Source of the DNA: an uncultured Opitutia bacterium
GTDB taxonomy: Bacteria > Verrucomicrobiota > Verrucomicrobiia > Opitutales > UBA953
Reading direction: 5' to 3'
DNA length: 64,000 bases
NCBI GenBank assembly: GCA_903855995.1
Contig: CAIOAN010000007.1
Location: forward strand, 228,501-292,500
In this document: piece by piece, positions 1-8,117 of the stretch
How positions within the stretch are numbered: position 1 is the first letter of the stretch
Layout: each line of letters starts with the position of its first letter
The notes under the pieces: generated by a model
The model's input: only the letters and a program-made list of their open reading frames with translations
Told to the model about the DNA's origin: nothing
Database searches by the model: none
Position numbers and translations under genes: made by a program

Positions 1-346
1 CAGGAAAGGTCTGATAGAACAAGAAGATGCGGCCGGATTTTGCTTCCTGGACGAGGCACGGGTTGTTGCAGCTGTCGTCCCCTTGCTCGTAGGCGACCTT
101 GGGCTTGGACCAAGTGGCGCCTTCGTCCTTCGAGATGGAGATCACCAGGTCGTTGCCCGCTTGGTCAGTGGGTTTGTCGCGCCCTTCGGCGAGGGCCAGC
201 AGCGTGCCTTTCTGCGTGCGTAGCAGCGAAGGGATGCGCACGGAGGGGTGCGCTATATTCTGCTTCGCTTCGAAGATGACGACGTCGGTGCCGTCCGCGG
301 CAAGGGAACGGGCGCAGAGCAGACTGAGGAACAGGGCGAGGCGCAT
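1..346 (-). CDS. Sialidase (exo-alpha-sialidase), 5' part only
   Basis: The gene is cut by the left window edge, leaving the first 115 residues. An N-terminal signal peptide (MRLALFLSLLCARSLAA) points to export. Next comes VRIPSLLRTQKGTLLALAEG, which matches the sialidase RIP motif carrying the arginine that binds the sialic acid carboxylate. SKDEGATW is a classic Asp-box of the six-bladed BNR propeller. The family cleaves terminal sialic acids from glycans outside the cytoplasm. The ATG lies one base after the stop of the upstream lyase gene, so it is probably the last or a late gene of the sialic-acid operon. Linkage specificity and the catalytic Tyr/Glu pair cannot be judged from this fragment. 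Confidence 0.85.
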   Translation of the reverse strand, partial: MRLALFLSLLCARSLAADGTDVVIFEAKQNIAHPSVRIPSLLRTQKGTLLALAEGRDKPTDQAGNDLVISISKDEGATWSKPKVAYEQGDDSCNNPCLVQEAKSGRIFLFYQTFP

Positions 347-347
347 G

Positions 348-1265
348 TTAGAAATTCCAGCTGAAGAAGCCGATCGCTGCGAGTTCGCCGATCATCTTCT
401 TGGTCTCGGCGGCGTCGGGGTTGCCATTGGGCAGGCGGGCCGGGCCGAGTGGTACGCCTAGGTGATTCATCAAGGCCTTGGCCGCCCCCATGTAGCCGCG
501 CTTGGCGAGGATATCGACGACCGGTTGGACTTTGCCTTGTTCGGCTTGGGCGGCGGCAAGGTCGCCTTTGGCATAGGCCGCGATCACACGCTGTAAAGGG
601 CCAGGGTTGAAGTTATAGGTGCTGCCCACTCCGGCGGTGGCGCCGGCCTGTAGCGCGGAGAGGAAAAGTTCGTCGACGCCGAACGGGAGGTCGAAGTTGC
701 CGCCGGCGAGAGCCTTCGCTTTGCGGTAGGCGGCAAGGTCCGGGTTGGAATATTTGATGCCGGCGAGATTCGGAATCCGGCTTGCAGCCTGTTCGAGGAA
801 CTGGTCCGCGGGGAAGCCGGTGATGCCCGTCATGCCGGGGATATCGTAATAATAGAAAGGAGTGCGCGGGGCCGCCTGCGCAACCATGGCGCAGCTGGCG
901 ATGAGGTCGGCCATCGTGCGCGGTTTGAAATAAGACGGTGCGATCATCGAGACAGCCTTTGCCTGGTTGCGCTCCGCGCGTGCGGCCAGCGCGGCCGCAT
1001 CGGTGAGGCAGTTCGCGCCGACGTGGACGACGACGTCGATGTCGGTGTCGGGGCCGACTTGGGCCCAGCGATCACTCAGGTCGAGCCTCTCGGATACCGT
1101 CAGCGAACTACTTTCGCCGGTCGTGCCCCCGATGAAGACCGAGGTGATGCCGTGGCTCCGCAGGAATTTCGCCTGCAGCGCGACGGCGTCGAGATTAAGC
1201 GCGCCGTCCGCATGGAACGGCGTGTGGGTGGCGGTGCAGAGACCGGTGAACTTGAAGGAGGGCAT
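348..1265 (-). CDS. nanA: N-acetylneuraminate lyase (DapA/NanA family)
   Basis: A 305-residue TIM-barrel aldolase of the dihydrodipicolinate synthase family, which splits N-acetylneuraminate into N-acetylmannosamine and pyruvate. Visible motifs are GGTTGE (46-51, carboxylate loop), YYYDIP with the catalytic Tyr near 140, and GIKYSNPDL with the Schiff-base Lys at 171. The last two resemble the animal-type lyase (YYYHIP, GLKFSDTDL) more than dihydrodipicolinate synthase. The open frame continues upstream, but MPSFKFTGL fits the family N-terminus and leaves a 2-base gap to the transporter stop. The neighbouring sialidase, transporter and mutarotases support a role in sialic-acid catabolism. No nanE or nanK is visible. 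Confidence 0.88.
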   Translation of the reverse strand: MPSFKFTGLCTATHTPFHADGALNLDAVALQAKFLRSHGITSVFIGGTTGESSSLTVSERLDLSDRWAQVGPDTDIDVVVHVGANCLTDAAALAARAERNQAKAVSMIAPSYFKPRTMADLIASCAMVAQAAPRTPFYYYDIPGMTGITGFPADQFLEQAASRIPNLAGIKYSNPDLAAYRKAKALAGGNFDLPFGVDELFLSALQAGATAGVGSTYNFNPGPLQRVIAAYAKGDLAAAQAEQGKVQPVVDILAKRGYMGAAKALMNHLGVPLGPARLPNGNPDAAETKKMIGELAAIGFFSWNF

Positions 1266-1267
1266 GG

Positions 1268-2497
1268 TCAGGTTTTTGCGGGGACGGGGTTGAGGCGGAT
1301 GGAAAGGGCGATGCCAATCGAGAGCAAGGCGATGGCGGCGAAGACGCCGAAAATTCCGTTGAGCGGGACGGAGCGATCGCGGAGGGCGCCAAAAATCCAG
1401 TCTGCGAAGCCCCCGCAACTGATACTGACGAAGTTCATCAGCCCGTAGCCGGCGGCGCGATTCTCCGGGCCGACGAGCTGACACAGGATGGGCATGCTAT
1501 TGCAGTCGAAGAAGCCCCAGCCAAAGCCGAAGATGACCAAGAAACCTAGCGCCACCAGGAGTGAAGAGGCATTGCCGACGCCGAAGAGGGCCGGGAGGAG
1601 CAAGAGTACACCGATGGCACTTACATAAATTCGGCCACGTGGATTATGCTTTGTCCAGCGATCGGCGAACCATCCACCGATGAGCACGCCGGCAATCGCC
1701 GCCACCTGCCAGAATAGCACCGCCGAGACGCCGGCCTTGCCTTGGCCGAGGGCGAAGCGTTCGCGGAGAATATCGGGCATCCAGTCGCGCACGATCCAGG
1801 CGGCCATGGCGGGCAGTGTGAAATAGAGGATGAGTTTTAGGAATTCCCGGTTGTGCGCCAATGAGCTGAGGGCTTCCACGGGGTTCAGTCCGGCGACAGT
1901 TCCTGGGACTAGCGGGCGGTTTTTCAAAAACAGGAAAAGCGGCAAGGCGTAAAGAACGCCTGCCAGTCCGCACCAGGCGAAGGCGCCACGCCAGCCGAGG
2001 TCGGGGCTGTCGGCGGCATAGCCGGCGAAGCCGCCGATAATCACCCCGAGATAGATGCCCATCTGATGCAGGCCGATGGCGCGAGAGCGGGTGGGGCCGG
2101 CGTGATAATCGGCGATGAGTGCGAGCGCTGCCGGAATATAAAACGCCTCGCTGATGCCCATCACCGCGCGCGTCGCCAGCAGCTGATCGTAACTATGGAC
2201 GTGCCCCGTCGCCCAGGTGATGACCGACCAGGTGAAAAGGCTGAAGCAGATCACGTGGCGTCGGCTCAGCCGATCGGCGAGGAATCCGCCGATTGGGCTA
2301 AAGACGGCGTAGACCCATTTGAATGAGCCAAGGATGAAGCCCCAGTTCGCGGCCGTGGCGATGTCGGGCATGTCCCGCATCATCGAAGGCTTCATCGTCG
2401 CGAGCATCTGCCGGTCGAGGTAGTTGAGTAGGGCTACGGGGAAGAGCAGGGCGACGACCAGCCAGGCCGTGCGCGTCGTGGGCGAAGTTGCGTTCAT
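1268..2497 (-). CDS. MFS transporter, probable sialic-acid uptake
   Basis: A 409-residue major facilitator protein with about 12 hydrophobic segments. It looks like the anion:cation symporter branch that carries hexuronates and other acidic sugars. The N-terminus has LNYLDRQML, and the loop between helices 2 and 3 has GGFLADRLSRR, the characteristic MFS motif. Its start overlaps the Kelch gene stop as ATGA and its stop is two bases before the lyase start, so translation is probably coupled. Family knowledge gives proton or sodium symport across the inner membrane. Sialic acid as substrate is inferred only from the operon; a related sugar acid is possible. Confidence 0.75.
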   Translation of the reverse strand: MNATSPTTRTAWLVVALLFPVALLNYLDRQMLATMKPSMMRDMPDIATAANWGFILGSFKWVYAVFSPIGGFLADRLSRRHVICFSLFTWSVITWATGHVHSYDQLLATRAVMGISEAFYIPAALALIADYHAGPTRSRAIGLHQMGIYLGVIIGGFAGYAADSPDLGWRGAFAWCGLAGVLYALPLFLFLKNRPLVPGTVAGLNPVEALSSLAHNREFLKLILYFTLPAMAAWIVRDWMPDILRERFALGQGKAGVSAVLFWQVAAIAGVLIGGWFADRWTKHNPRGRIYVSAIGVLLLLPALFGVGNASSLLVALGFLVIFGFGWGFFDCNSMPILCQLVGPENRAAGYGLMNFVSISCGGFADWIFGALRDRSVPLNGIFGVFAAIALLSIGIALSIRLNPVPAKT

Positions 2498-3543
2498 CGA
2501 TATTCGGCCGGGATGGTCCAGCGGGTGATTTTTGGCGTGCGGATGCCGGGGCGTATTTCTCCGCTGATGGTAACGAGATCATCGCCGAGGCGGACGAGCG
2601 GGGCCACGGCCACCGGGTGCGGCCAGTCTCCGACGATGGTTGCTTTCAAGGTCTTCAGGTTAAGGGCGAGGATGTGACGACCCAACCCCGTGTGTGTTTC
2701 ATACGGATGCCCATACTGGCTGCCGTCGTCGCCTCCGACGAAGAAGAGGTGTGTCGCGGTGGCAACGCCTGGCCCGGCGGCCCCTGCCAGCGTCTGTGGA
2801 AGTCCGTGGAAGTGATGACCCTCCGCGGAGGCCGATTTGAACGAGAGATTGTCCTGATAGGTGCGGAAAGGCTTTCCCTCTTTTGCGGAGAGCATGCAGC
2901 CCCCGCCCCATAGCATGGTCTGCGCTCCGGCGCCGCAGAGCGGAATGATGCGGGCGAAGGCGGGATCGGCTTCGCTGGTTCTCCATGTCCTGCTCGGTTC
3001 ATCCAGATTGAGCGAGGTCAGCGTCGGGATTGCCGTCGTGTCATTTGGTCCGGTGATTCCGCCGATCAAGATCAGGTTGTGATTGCTCGAGGTGAAGCCG
3101 GCGTAGGCCCGCGGCTCCGGCATGTTGGGGGCGAAGCGCGTCACGCTACCGTCGAGGCGCACAACCCACACCTCTGTGCGATGCCCGTCGGCGGCGGCGC
3201 CGCCGGCGATAATCAGGCCGTCGAGTTTCGGGGTGGGGCAGAAGGCCGCGCCGACGAGTCCCGTGTGGAGATCGCCAATCTTGGTCCATGCCCAGCTGCC
3301 ACGAGTCTGGGCGAGTTTGAAGACATCCTGGTGATATTTCCGCTGGCCGCCTTCCCAGAGTTTCTTGTCGGGGAAGTTCGTGCCCCCCGCTGCGATAATT
3401 ACCTCGCCGCCAGCGGAGTCGTGGAGGACGGCGGCCATCATGCCCGCGCGCCCGAGTGGGTCGGGCAGATCCGGCAACGGTTCCCCTCGGGCGAAGGCGA
3501 GCGCCGCCGCGACGAGTCCGAATAATGGGCAGAGGCGGAACAT
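2494..3543 (-). CDS. Secreted Kelch protein, permuted NanM-like mutarotase
   Basis: A 349-residue Kelch-propeller protein. I chose the internal ATG giving MFRLCPLFGLVAAALAFARG, a good signal peptide; the longer open frame has a basic, unlikely N-terminus. Repeated GG-centred Kelch blades are visible, with GGTNFPDKKLWEGGQRKYHQ near the N-terminus, the hallmark of the cyclically permuted mutarotase subfamily. NanM-type enzymes speed interconversion of the alpha and beta anomers of N-acetylneuraminate. An exported copy fits mutarotation right after sialidase release. It is followed with ATGA overlap by the transporter and preceded by a second, apparently cytoplasmic paralogue. Confidence 0.72.
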   Translation of the reverse strand: MFRLCPLFGLVAAALAFARGEPLPDLPDPLGRAGMMAAVLHDSAGGEVIIAAGGTNFPDKKLWEGGQRKYHQDVFKLAQTRGSWAWTKIGDLHTGLVGAAFCPTPKLDGLIIAGGAAADGHRTEVWVVRLDGSVTRFAPNMPEPRAYAGFTSSNHNLILIGGITGPNDTTAIPTLTSLNLDEPSRTWRTSEADPAFARIIPLCGAGAQTMLWGGGCMLSAKEGKPFRTYQDNLSFKSASAEGHHFHGLPQTLAGAAGPGVATATHLFFVGGDDGSQYGHPYETHTGLGRHILALNLKTLKATIVGDWPHPVAVAPLVRLGDDLVTISGEIRPGIRTPKITRWTIPAEYR

Positions 3544-3599
3544 GTTCGCCGGGGTGGTGCTTTTGTAGCCCGCCGCCGTCGATTCGCCAGCCCCAACGA

Positions 3600-4571
3600 T
3601 TATTCTGGGCGCAGTAGCCAGCCTTCGGCGGAGCGCACGAACGGGCGGGCCTCGCCGTTGGTGACGGCGAAGCCGCCGGACCATTTGGTGCAACCCGTGG
3701 AGAGCACCTGAGAGGAGCCTTCGCCGGCTTCGCTCCAGGTGTCCGTGGATTTGTCGTAAGAGAGGAGCGTCTTTGGGTAGCCCGGGTGCTTCACCGCTTC
3801 GACTTTACCCGCCAGCTGACCGTCGTCGCCGCCGAGAATAAGGATATTATTATCCATCACCGGACAGGGGGAGGGGGCCGCCGCGACGGCGCGCGGCATC
3901 GGGGCCAGCCGGCGCCATTCCTTACCGAGGGTGAAGGCGTGGCAATCGGAGAGGTATTCGCGTTCGACGTTCTTCGCGCCCGGGCTGAGGGCGACCCCGC
4001 CGAACATGAAGAAGGTGTCCTTGGTGCCGGCGGACTGCGCGAGCATGCGCCCCGAGCCGGCGCAGAGTGGAAGTTCTTTCCAGCCGGCGTTGAGGTTCGC
4101 GAGGTCGATTGCGTAGGCGGCGGAAGAGGCGGCCGTGGCGTCGGGTCGTTCGGTGCCGCCGGCGACGATCACCTTGCTGCCGACGAGCGCACCGGTGGCA
4201 TAGGCGAGCGGACGAGGAAGGAAGGGGAAGGGGCGGACCTTTAATTCGCCCTCTTCAATGGCGAGGGTATAGCAGTCGGCGTAATGACGGTGGGCGTCGG
4301 CGCCGCCGATCATGAGCAATCCTTGGCGGATGGAGACACTGACGCCGTAGCCGCAGGGTCGGGGTAGCTTGCCGATGCTGGCCCATTTTTTGGAGCGGGT
4401 GCTGGTCAGGGAGTAGACTTCATCGTGCCAGGCTTTGACGCCGCCCTCCCATGCCGCCTTGTCCGGGTAGTTGGAGCCACCGCCGCAAAGCAGGGTGTCG
4501 CTGGAAGTGCCGACAAAGGCACCGCCGAAGCCGGGTGCATTGGGAGTTTCAGGAAGTCGGGACCAGCGCAT
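3600..4571 (-). CDS. Cytoplasmic Kelch protein, permuted NanM-like mutarotase
   Basis: First gene of the sialic-acid run. From the ATG giving MRWSRLPETPNAPGFGGAF it is 323 residues with no signal peptide; upstream codons in the open frame look non-coding. Kelch blades recur, and GGGSNYPDKAAWEGGVKAWH mirrors the block in the next gene, so the two are paralogues that have diverged considerably. The permuted mutarotase family acts on sialic acid anomers. Having one copy exported and one not would place the activity on both sides of the inner membrane. About 205 bases separate it from the divergent tRNA-Asn; the operon promoter should lie there but I cannot fix it. Confidence 0.68.
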   Translation of the reverse strand: MRWSRLPETPNAPGFGGAFVGTSSDTLLCGGGSNYPDKAAWEGGVKAWHDEVYSLTSTRSKKWASIGKLPRPCGYGVSVSIRQGLLMIGGADAHRHYADCYTLAIEEGELKVRPFPFLPRPLAYATGALVGSKVIVAGGTERPDATAASSAAYAIDLANLNAGWKELPLCAGSGRMLAQSAGTKDTFFMFGGVALSPGAKNVEREYLSDCHAFTLGKEWRRLAPMPRAVAAAPSPCPVMDNNILILGGDDGQLAGKVEAVKHPGYPKTLLSYDKSTDTWSEAGEGSSQVLSTGCTKWSGGFAVTNGEARPFVRSAEGWLLRPE

Positions 4572-4732
4572 GGTTTTGATAGGACATGAGGAAGACAGTC
4601 CGCACAGGGGTGTCCAGAGATTAGGCGCAGTTGGGGTGAATGTCGTCGCGCAGGCCCGCCAATACGGCCTTTTATGGCCCTTCCATCGCAAATTACGGCA
4701 AAGCTGTGGTGCCTTCGGGTCGGAGGATTTGT

Positions 4733-4763
4733 TTGACAGAGCCGCCCTGACCTTGCCTTGATT
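4733..4763 (+). promoter_or_regulatory. Candidate promoter for tRNA-Asn
   Basis: A perfect TTGACA -35 hexamer lies at 4733-4738. The best -10 candidate is the weak TTGATT at 4758-4763, with a 19-base spacer, about 15 bases before the tRNA. The -35 is convincing by eye, the -10 is not. Confidence 0.4.
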
Positions 4764-4778
4764 GAACTCCTTTCGCAC

Positions 4779-4853
<75 letters not shown>

Positions 4854-4945
4854 GAAAGGGTCCATTTCCTCCTCCCGGGCTTCCGGGAGAGGGTCTGCAA
4901 CCTTCTCCTTGACCATCGGAGGGGTTGCGGGAGGATGACCAGACC

Positions 4946-5065
4946 ATGGGCCAACAGACCAACAAAGTTATCAAGCGTCGTCGTCGTCGCGCCTACCTCG
5001 AGCGCAAGAAGGACCGCATCAAGGCCGCTCGCGTCGCCGCGAGCAAAAAGAAGGTCAAGAAGTGA
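4946..5065 (+). CDS. Very basic 39-residue peptide
   Basis: This frame starts ATG and gives MGQQTNKVIKRRRRRAYLER, then a lysine-rich tail ending KKKVKK. Eighteen of 39 residues are Lys or Arg. A GGGAGGA sequence sits about 10 bases upstream, one of the few Shine-Dalgarno-like sites in the window. The stop overlaps the GTG start of the next gene as GTGA, which argues for real, coupled translation. The composition suggests an RNA- or ribosome-associated peptide. I believe similar short basic proteins occur in other Verrucomicrobiota, but this is memory, not a search. It is not bL34, bL36 or bTHX by sequence. Confidence 0.72.
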   Translation: MGQQTNKVIKRRRRRAYLERKKDRIKAARVAASKKKVKK

Positions 5066-5577
5066 GCGGGGCGGTGAGCCAGGCCTCTCTGTGGGCCGCG
5101 CTCGCTGCGCTGGTCTTCACGGCATGCGGAACTCCCCCTCCCTCCGCGGAGGAGGTTCCGGGTGTGGCCTATGTCAATGAGCGGCGCCGCAGTGAGGCGG
5201 ACGTCGCCCGTGCATCCGAGGCTTTCTACGCCAAGGAGCATCACGGCTCGGATGTCGTCTTCCGCACGGAGGAGCATGTCCGCCCGGGATATTATTTTTA
5301 CGTGAAGCTGGATATCGATCCGCCCGCAGATGGCCGCCTGGTGCTGGAGGTCATCCGGACGGAGAACACGCCACCGGAGCGCTATGATTTTGCGGTGAAT
5401 CTGAAACCAAAGTTGCCCCTTGGGGAATTCGTCATCGGCCTGACGGGCAAGCAGGCCGGGACGCCGAACTGGCGTCCGATTGCGTGGCGAGTCTCGGTGG
5501 TGGACGCCAAGGGGCGCTTCCTGGCTTCGCGCCACAGTTTCCTCTGGGGGACGCCGCTCGATCTCGGTCGCCGCTAG
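5062..5577 (+). CDS. Putative lipoprotein of unknown function
   Basis: A 171-residue protein starting at GTG and overlapping the basic peptide gene by four bases. The N-terminus is hydrophobic and ends VFTAC, a possible but imperfect lipobox (Phe at -3), so a lipoprotein or a simple exported protein are both possible. The mature part has alternating hydrophobic strands, for example GYYFYVKLDIDPPADGRLVL, and looks like a small beta domain. I do not recognise the family. It is followed six bases later by the DNA glycosylase gene, so it is likely co-transcribed with it, though no shared function is evident. Confidence 0.68.
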   Translation: MSGAVSQASLWAALAALVFTACGTPPPSAEEVPGVAYVNERRRSEADVARASEAFYAKEHHGSDVVFRTEEHVRPGYYFYVKLDIDPPADGRLVLEVIRTENTPPERYDFAVNLKPKLPLGEFVIGLTGKQAGTPNWRPIAWRVSVVDAKGRFLASRHSFLWGTPLDLGRR

Positions 5578-5583
5578 GCCGTC

Positions 5584-6513
5584 ATGTCGACGGACGCATG
5601 GACATCGTGGAGGCCCTTGCGGCTCGCCGCTGACGTCCCCGCGAATTCACTCCAAGAGCAACTCGATGGCGGTCAATGTTTCCGCTGGAGTCGTGACGCA
5701 GCTGGGGTTTGGACCGGCGTCTTTGGCGAGACGGTCGCATCACTACGTTCAGGTCCGGCCGGCTTGGAGTGGCGTGCCCCGTCTTGCAGTATGCAAGCGG
5801 AGTCAGCCCTGCGATATTATCTGGATGCCGAAGGCATGCAGGCAGTGCTGGCCGAAGCCTTGCCGTGGCGGTCGGACCCCGTCCTGCATGGGGCGATGAA
5901 GGCGTGTCCGGGGCTCCGGATTCTCCGACAAAATCCGCACGAGGCGTTGCTGGGCTTTCTGTGCAGCTCCAATAAGCGCATCCTGCAGATTCGCACGATG
6001 GTGGCTGCGATGGCCGTCAAGATGGGCGTGCCGCTCGCCGGAGGTTTTCATTCCCTGCCGACGTGGCGAGCTTTGCTGAAAGCGGATGATGCGGCGTTGC
6101 GCAGTTGCGCCCTGGGCTATCGGGCTGCGTTCATCCGGGGGACGGCGAAGAATCTTGTGGCTCGCCCGGATTGGGCGGCGGAATTCGCGGCGCTGCCCAC
6201 GCCTGCGCTGATGACAGAGTTGCAGTCGCTTCCGGGCGTCGGGCCGAAGGTGGCATCCTGCGTGGCTCTTTTCGGCTTCGGCCGGCTCGAAAGTTTTCCG
6301 GTGGACACCTGGGTCGTGCAGGCGCTGGGTACGGCGTATGGACTTCGCGGGTGGAAGCCGGCGCAGTTGGAAGAATTCGGCCGCTTGCATTTCGGCGCCG
6401 GTGCCGGCCTGGCGCAGCAATTCTTATTCTCGGCGGCGCGACTGGGTCAGTTACCTGAGGCGCCGCTTCGCATCGTGCCGCCCAAAATCAAGCGCCCCAG
6501 ATTGCACGGCTGA
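5584..6513 (+). CDS. 8-oxoguanine DNA glycosylase, OGG1 type
   Basis: A 309-residue base-excision repair glycosylase/AP lyase. The N-terminal domain has GGQCFRW, typical of OGG1. LCSSNKRILQIRTMV precedes the helix-hairpin-helix LPGVGPKVASCVALFGFG (216-233), whose Lys222 is the Schiff-base nucleophile. FPVDTWV gives the catalytic Asp at 241. The family removes 8-oxoguanine opposite cytosine and nicks the strand. The OGG1 form is uncommon in bacteria compared with MutM, but occurs in several phyla. The 3' end overlaps the convergent ABC ATPase gene by 26 bases. Confidence 0.9.
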   Translation: MSTDAWTSWRPLRLAADVPANSLQEQLDGGQCFRWSRDAAGVWTGVFGETVASLRSGPAGLEWRAPSCSMQAESALRYYLDAEGMQAVLAEALPWRSDPVLHGAMKACPGLRILRQNPHEALLGFLCSSNKRILQIRTMVAAMAVKMGVPLAGGFHSLPTWRALLKADDAALRSCALGYRAAFIRGTAKNLVARPDWAAEFAALPTPALMTELQSLPGVGPKVASCVALFGFGRLESFPVDTWVVQALGTAYGLRGWKPAQLEEFGRLHFGAGAGLAQQFLFSAARLGQLPEAPLRIVPPKIKRPRLHG

Positions 6514-7180
6514 TCTCCAGCGTCAGGGTCTGCTCCGGCGGTCCTGACGCGATGAGCCGGCCTTCAGAAAGCACGAGCACCGTATCGGCTGACCGGATGA
6601 AATCGATATCATGTGTCGCCACGACGCAGGCCGCCCCGGCGCGGGCGAGGTCGCGTGCGGCGTCGCGCACGGCTTGCTGGCGGACGAGATCGAGGGATGT
6701 GGTCGGCTCATCGAGTAGTACGGCGCAACCATACGCTTCATGTAGAGTGGCCAGAATCATCGCTAGATGGGCGCACTTCTGTTCGCCGCCCGATAGTTCC
6801 GAGAGAGGACGTGTCGCTAATTCCCGCCCGCCCAATCGGCTGAGCCAGGTTTCGAAGTCGGCCGGTTCTCCGCAAATCTCACCTAGTTCTTCGACACGAT
6901 AATCCCAGGATGAGGTCGGCTTCTGCGGGCAGTAGATGCGGTGTCGGGCGTGGTCGGCCGGAGCGCCGCGGCGTGGGTCGGCGCCGCATATTTCCAGGAT
7001 GCCGCTAGCGGCGGGGATGAGTCCGGCGAGAGCCCGCAGTAAGGTGGTCTTGCCCGAGCCGTTCGGGCCGACGATCGCCGTGACCGTGCCGCCGTTGGCC
7101 AACAGAGAGACGCCGTCGACAGCCCGACGTGAGCCGAACTCAACTCCGAGACCGATCGCCTTGATGATGATTTCACTCAT
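6488..7180 (-). CDS. ABC transporter ATPase of a FecCD-type importer
   Basis: A 230-residue ATPase. Walker A is GPNGSGKTT (38-46), the signature is LSGGEQKCAH, Walker B is AVLLDEPTTSLD, and the switch histidine is in ATHD. It overlaps the permease gene by eight bases and is last of three genes after the AsmA-like gene. FecCD partners import iron-siderophore complexes, haem or cobalamin. No substrate-binding protein is nearby, so the substrate is open. The N-terminal half is short of the usual FecE length by roughly 20-30 residues, but all ATPase motifs are present. Confidence 0.85.
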   Translation of the reverse strand: MSEIIIKAIGLGVEFGSRRAVDGVSLLANGGTVTAIVGPNGSGKTTLLRALAGLIPAASGILEICGADPRRGAPADHARHRIYCPQKPTSSWDYRVEELGEICGEPADFETWLSRLGGRELATRPLSELSGGEQKCAHLAMILATLHEAYGCAVLLDEPTTSLDLVRQQAVRDAARDLARAGAACVVATHDIDFIRSADTVLVLSEGRLIASGPPEQTLTLEISRAIWGA

Positions 7181-8117
7181 AGCGCTTTCTTGCTATCCAG
7201 ATGAAGAGCGGGGCGCCGAGTACGGCCGTGACGGCCGCGGCCGAAAGCGGGGCATGCGGGAAAAGGCCTCGTCCGAGTGTGTCGGCGGCGACGAGCAGGC
7301 CCGCTCCGATAAGAGCCGAGAAAGGCAGCACCCGCGCGTGTCTTGGGCCCGCGAGAGCGCGGGCGAGATGGGGGGCGAGTAGGCCGATGAAAGCCACTTG
7401 CCCGACCAAGCAGGTGGCGGCGGCGGCGGCTAAGGCGGTGAGCAGTACGGCGCGGCGGCGGACGGCATGAACATCACAGCCGAAACTAACGGCGGCATCT
7501 TCACCGAAGGCGAGAAGGTCAAATGAGCGTGCCATCGTCAATAGCAGCAGGGCGGCGGCCGTGCAGAGCAAGGCCGGCAGCCAGATGAGCTCAAGTGTGG
7601 CCATGCCGAGCCAGTCGCCGTAGGCACCGTTGGTGAGCAATTCGCGTGATTCGCCGCTACGGGTGGCGATCACAAGTGTGCCCGCAGCCGTGAAGGCGTT
7701 GAGCCCAAGACCCGTGAGGAGCAGTCGGGCGCTCGAGCCTCGGCTGCCGATCAGCACGAGGAGTGTGGAGGTGGCGAGCGCACCAGAGAAGGCGGCGCCG
7801 GGAATCAGCCAGACTTTTTGCCACGCGAGTTCTGGCGCCAAACCGAGGAGCACGGCGATGCCGAAGAGAGCTCCGCCGAAGACGCCCGTGAGGCCCGGGT
7901 CAGCCAGCGGATTACGGAAGACGCCTTGTTGGGCGGCTCCGCCGATGCCGAGCGCGAGACCGGCGGCCAAGGCGGCGAGCACGCGCGGCGCCCGCAGGAG
8001 GAGGAGTGAATTCGATGCACCCCAGCCAAATCCTTGGGGTCCGACGGCCAGGGCCAGCATCACCAGTCCGGCCAGCAGCAGGGTGGCGAAGACGAACGCG
8101 AGGCCGTGTCGCGTCAT
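7173..8117 (-). CDS. FecCD/BtuC-family ABC permease
   Basis: A 314-residue, very hydrophobic protein with about nine or ten membrane helices. LRAPRVLAALAAGLALGIGG and GGAAQQGVFRNPLADPGLTG are the family's conserved N-terminal signature (R-hydrophobic-P-R and Q-NPLADP). GLLAPHLAR is the cytoplasmic loop that contacts the ATPase. It would form the homodimeric inner-membrane channel for a siderophore, haem or corrinoid. The start overlaps the AsmA-like stop by four bases and its end overlaps the ATPase gene. Confidence 0.87.
   Translation of the reverse strand: MTRHGLAFVFATLLLAGLVMLALAVGPQGFGWGASNSLLLLRAPRVLAALAAGLALGIGGAAQQGVFRNPLADPGLTGVFGGALFGIAVLLGLAPELAWQKVWLIPGAAFSGALATSTLLVLIGSRGSSARLLLTGLGLNAFTAAGTLVIATRSGESRELLTNGAYGDWLGMATLELIWLPALLCTAAALLLLTMARSFDLLAFGEDAAVSFGCDVHAVRRRAVLLTALAAAAATCLVGQVAFIGLLAPHLARALAGPRHARVLPFSALIGAGLLVAADTLGRGLFPHAPLSAAAVTAVLGAPLFIWIARKRYE

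Noticed and set aside
967..1448. Long plus-strand open frames over the lyase/transporter genes
   Set aside because: They are shadows of nanA and the MFS gene on the other strand: high GC gives few stops, and the translations have no family motif.
4857..4892. Possible terminator after tRNA-Asn (CCTCCTCCCGG with CCGGGAGAGG)
   Set aside because: The stem has a bulge, there is no T tract and the basic peptide gene follows on the same strand. Not called.
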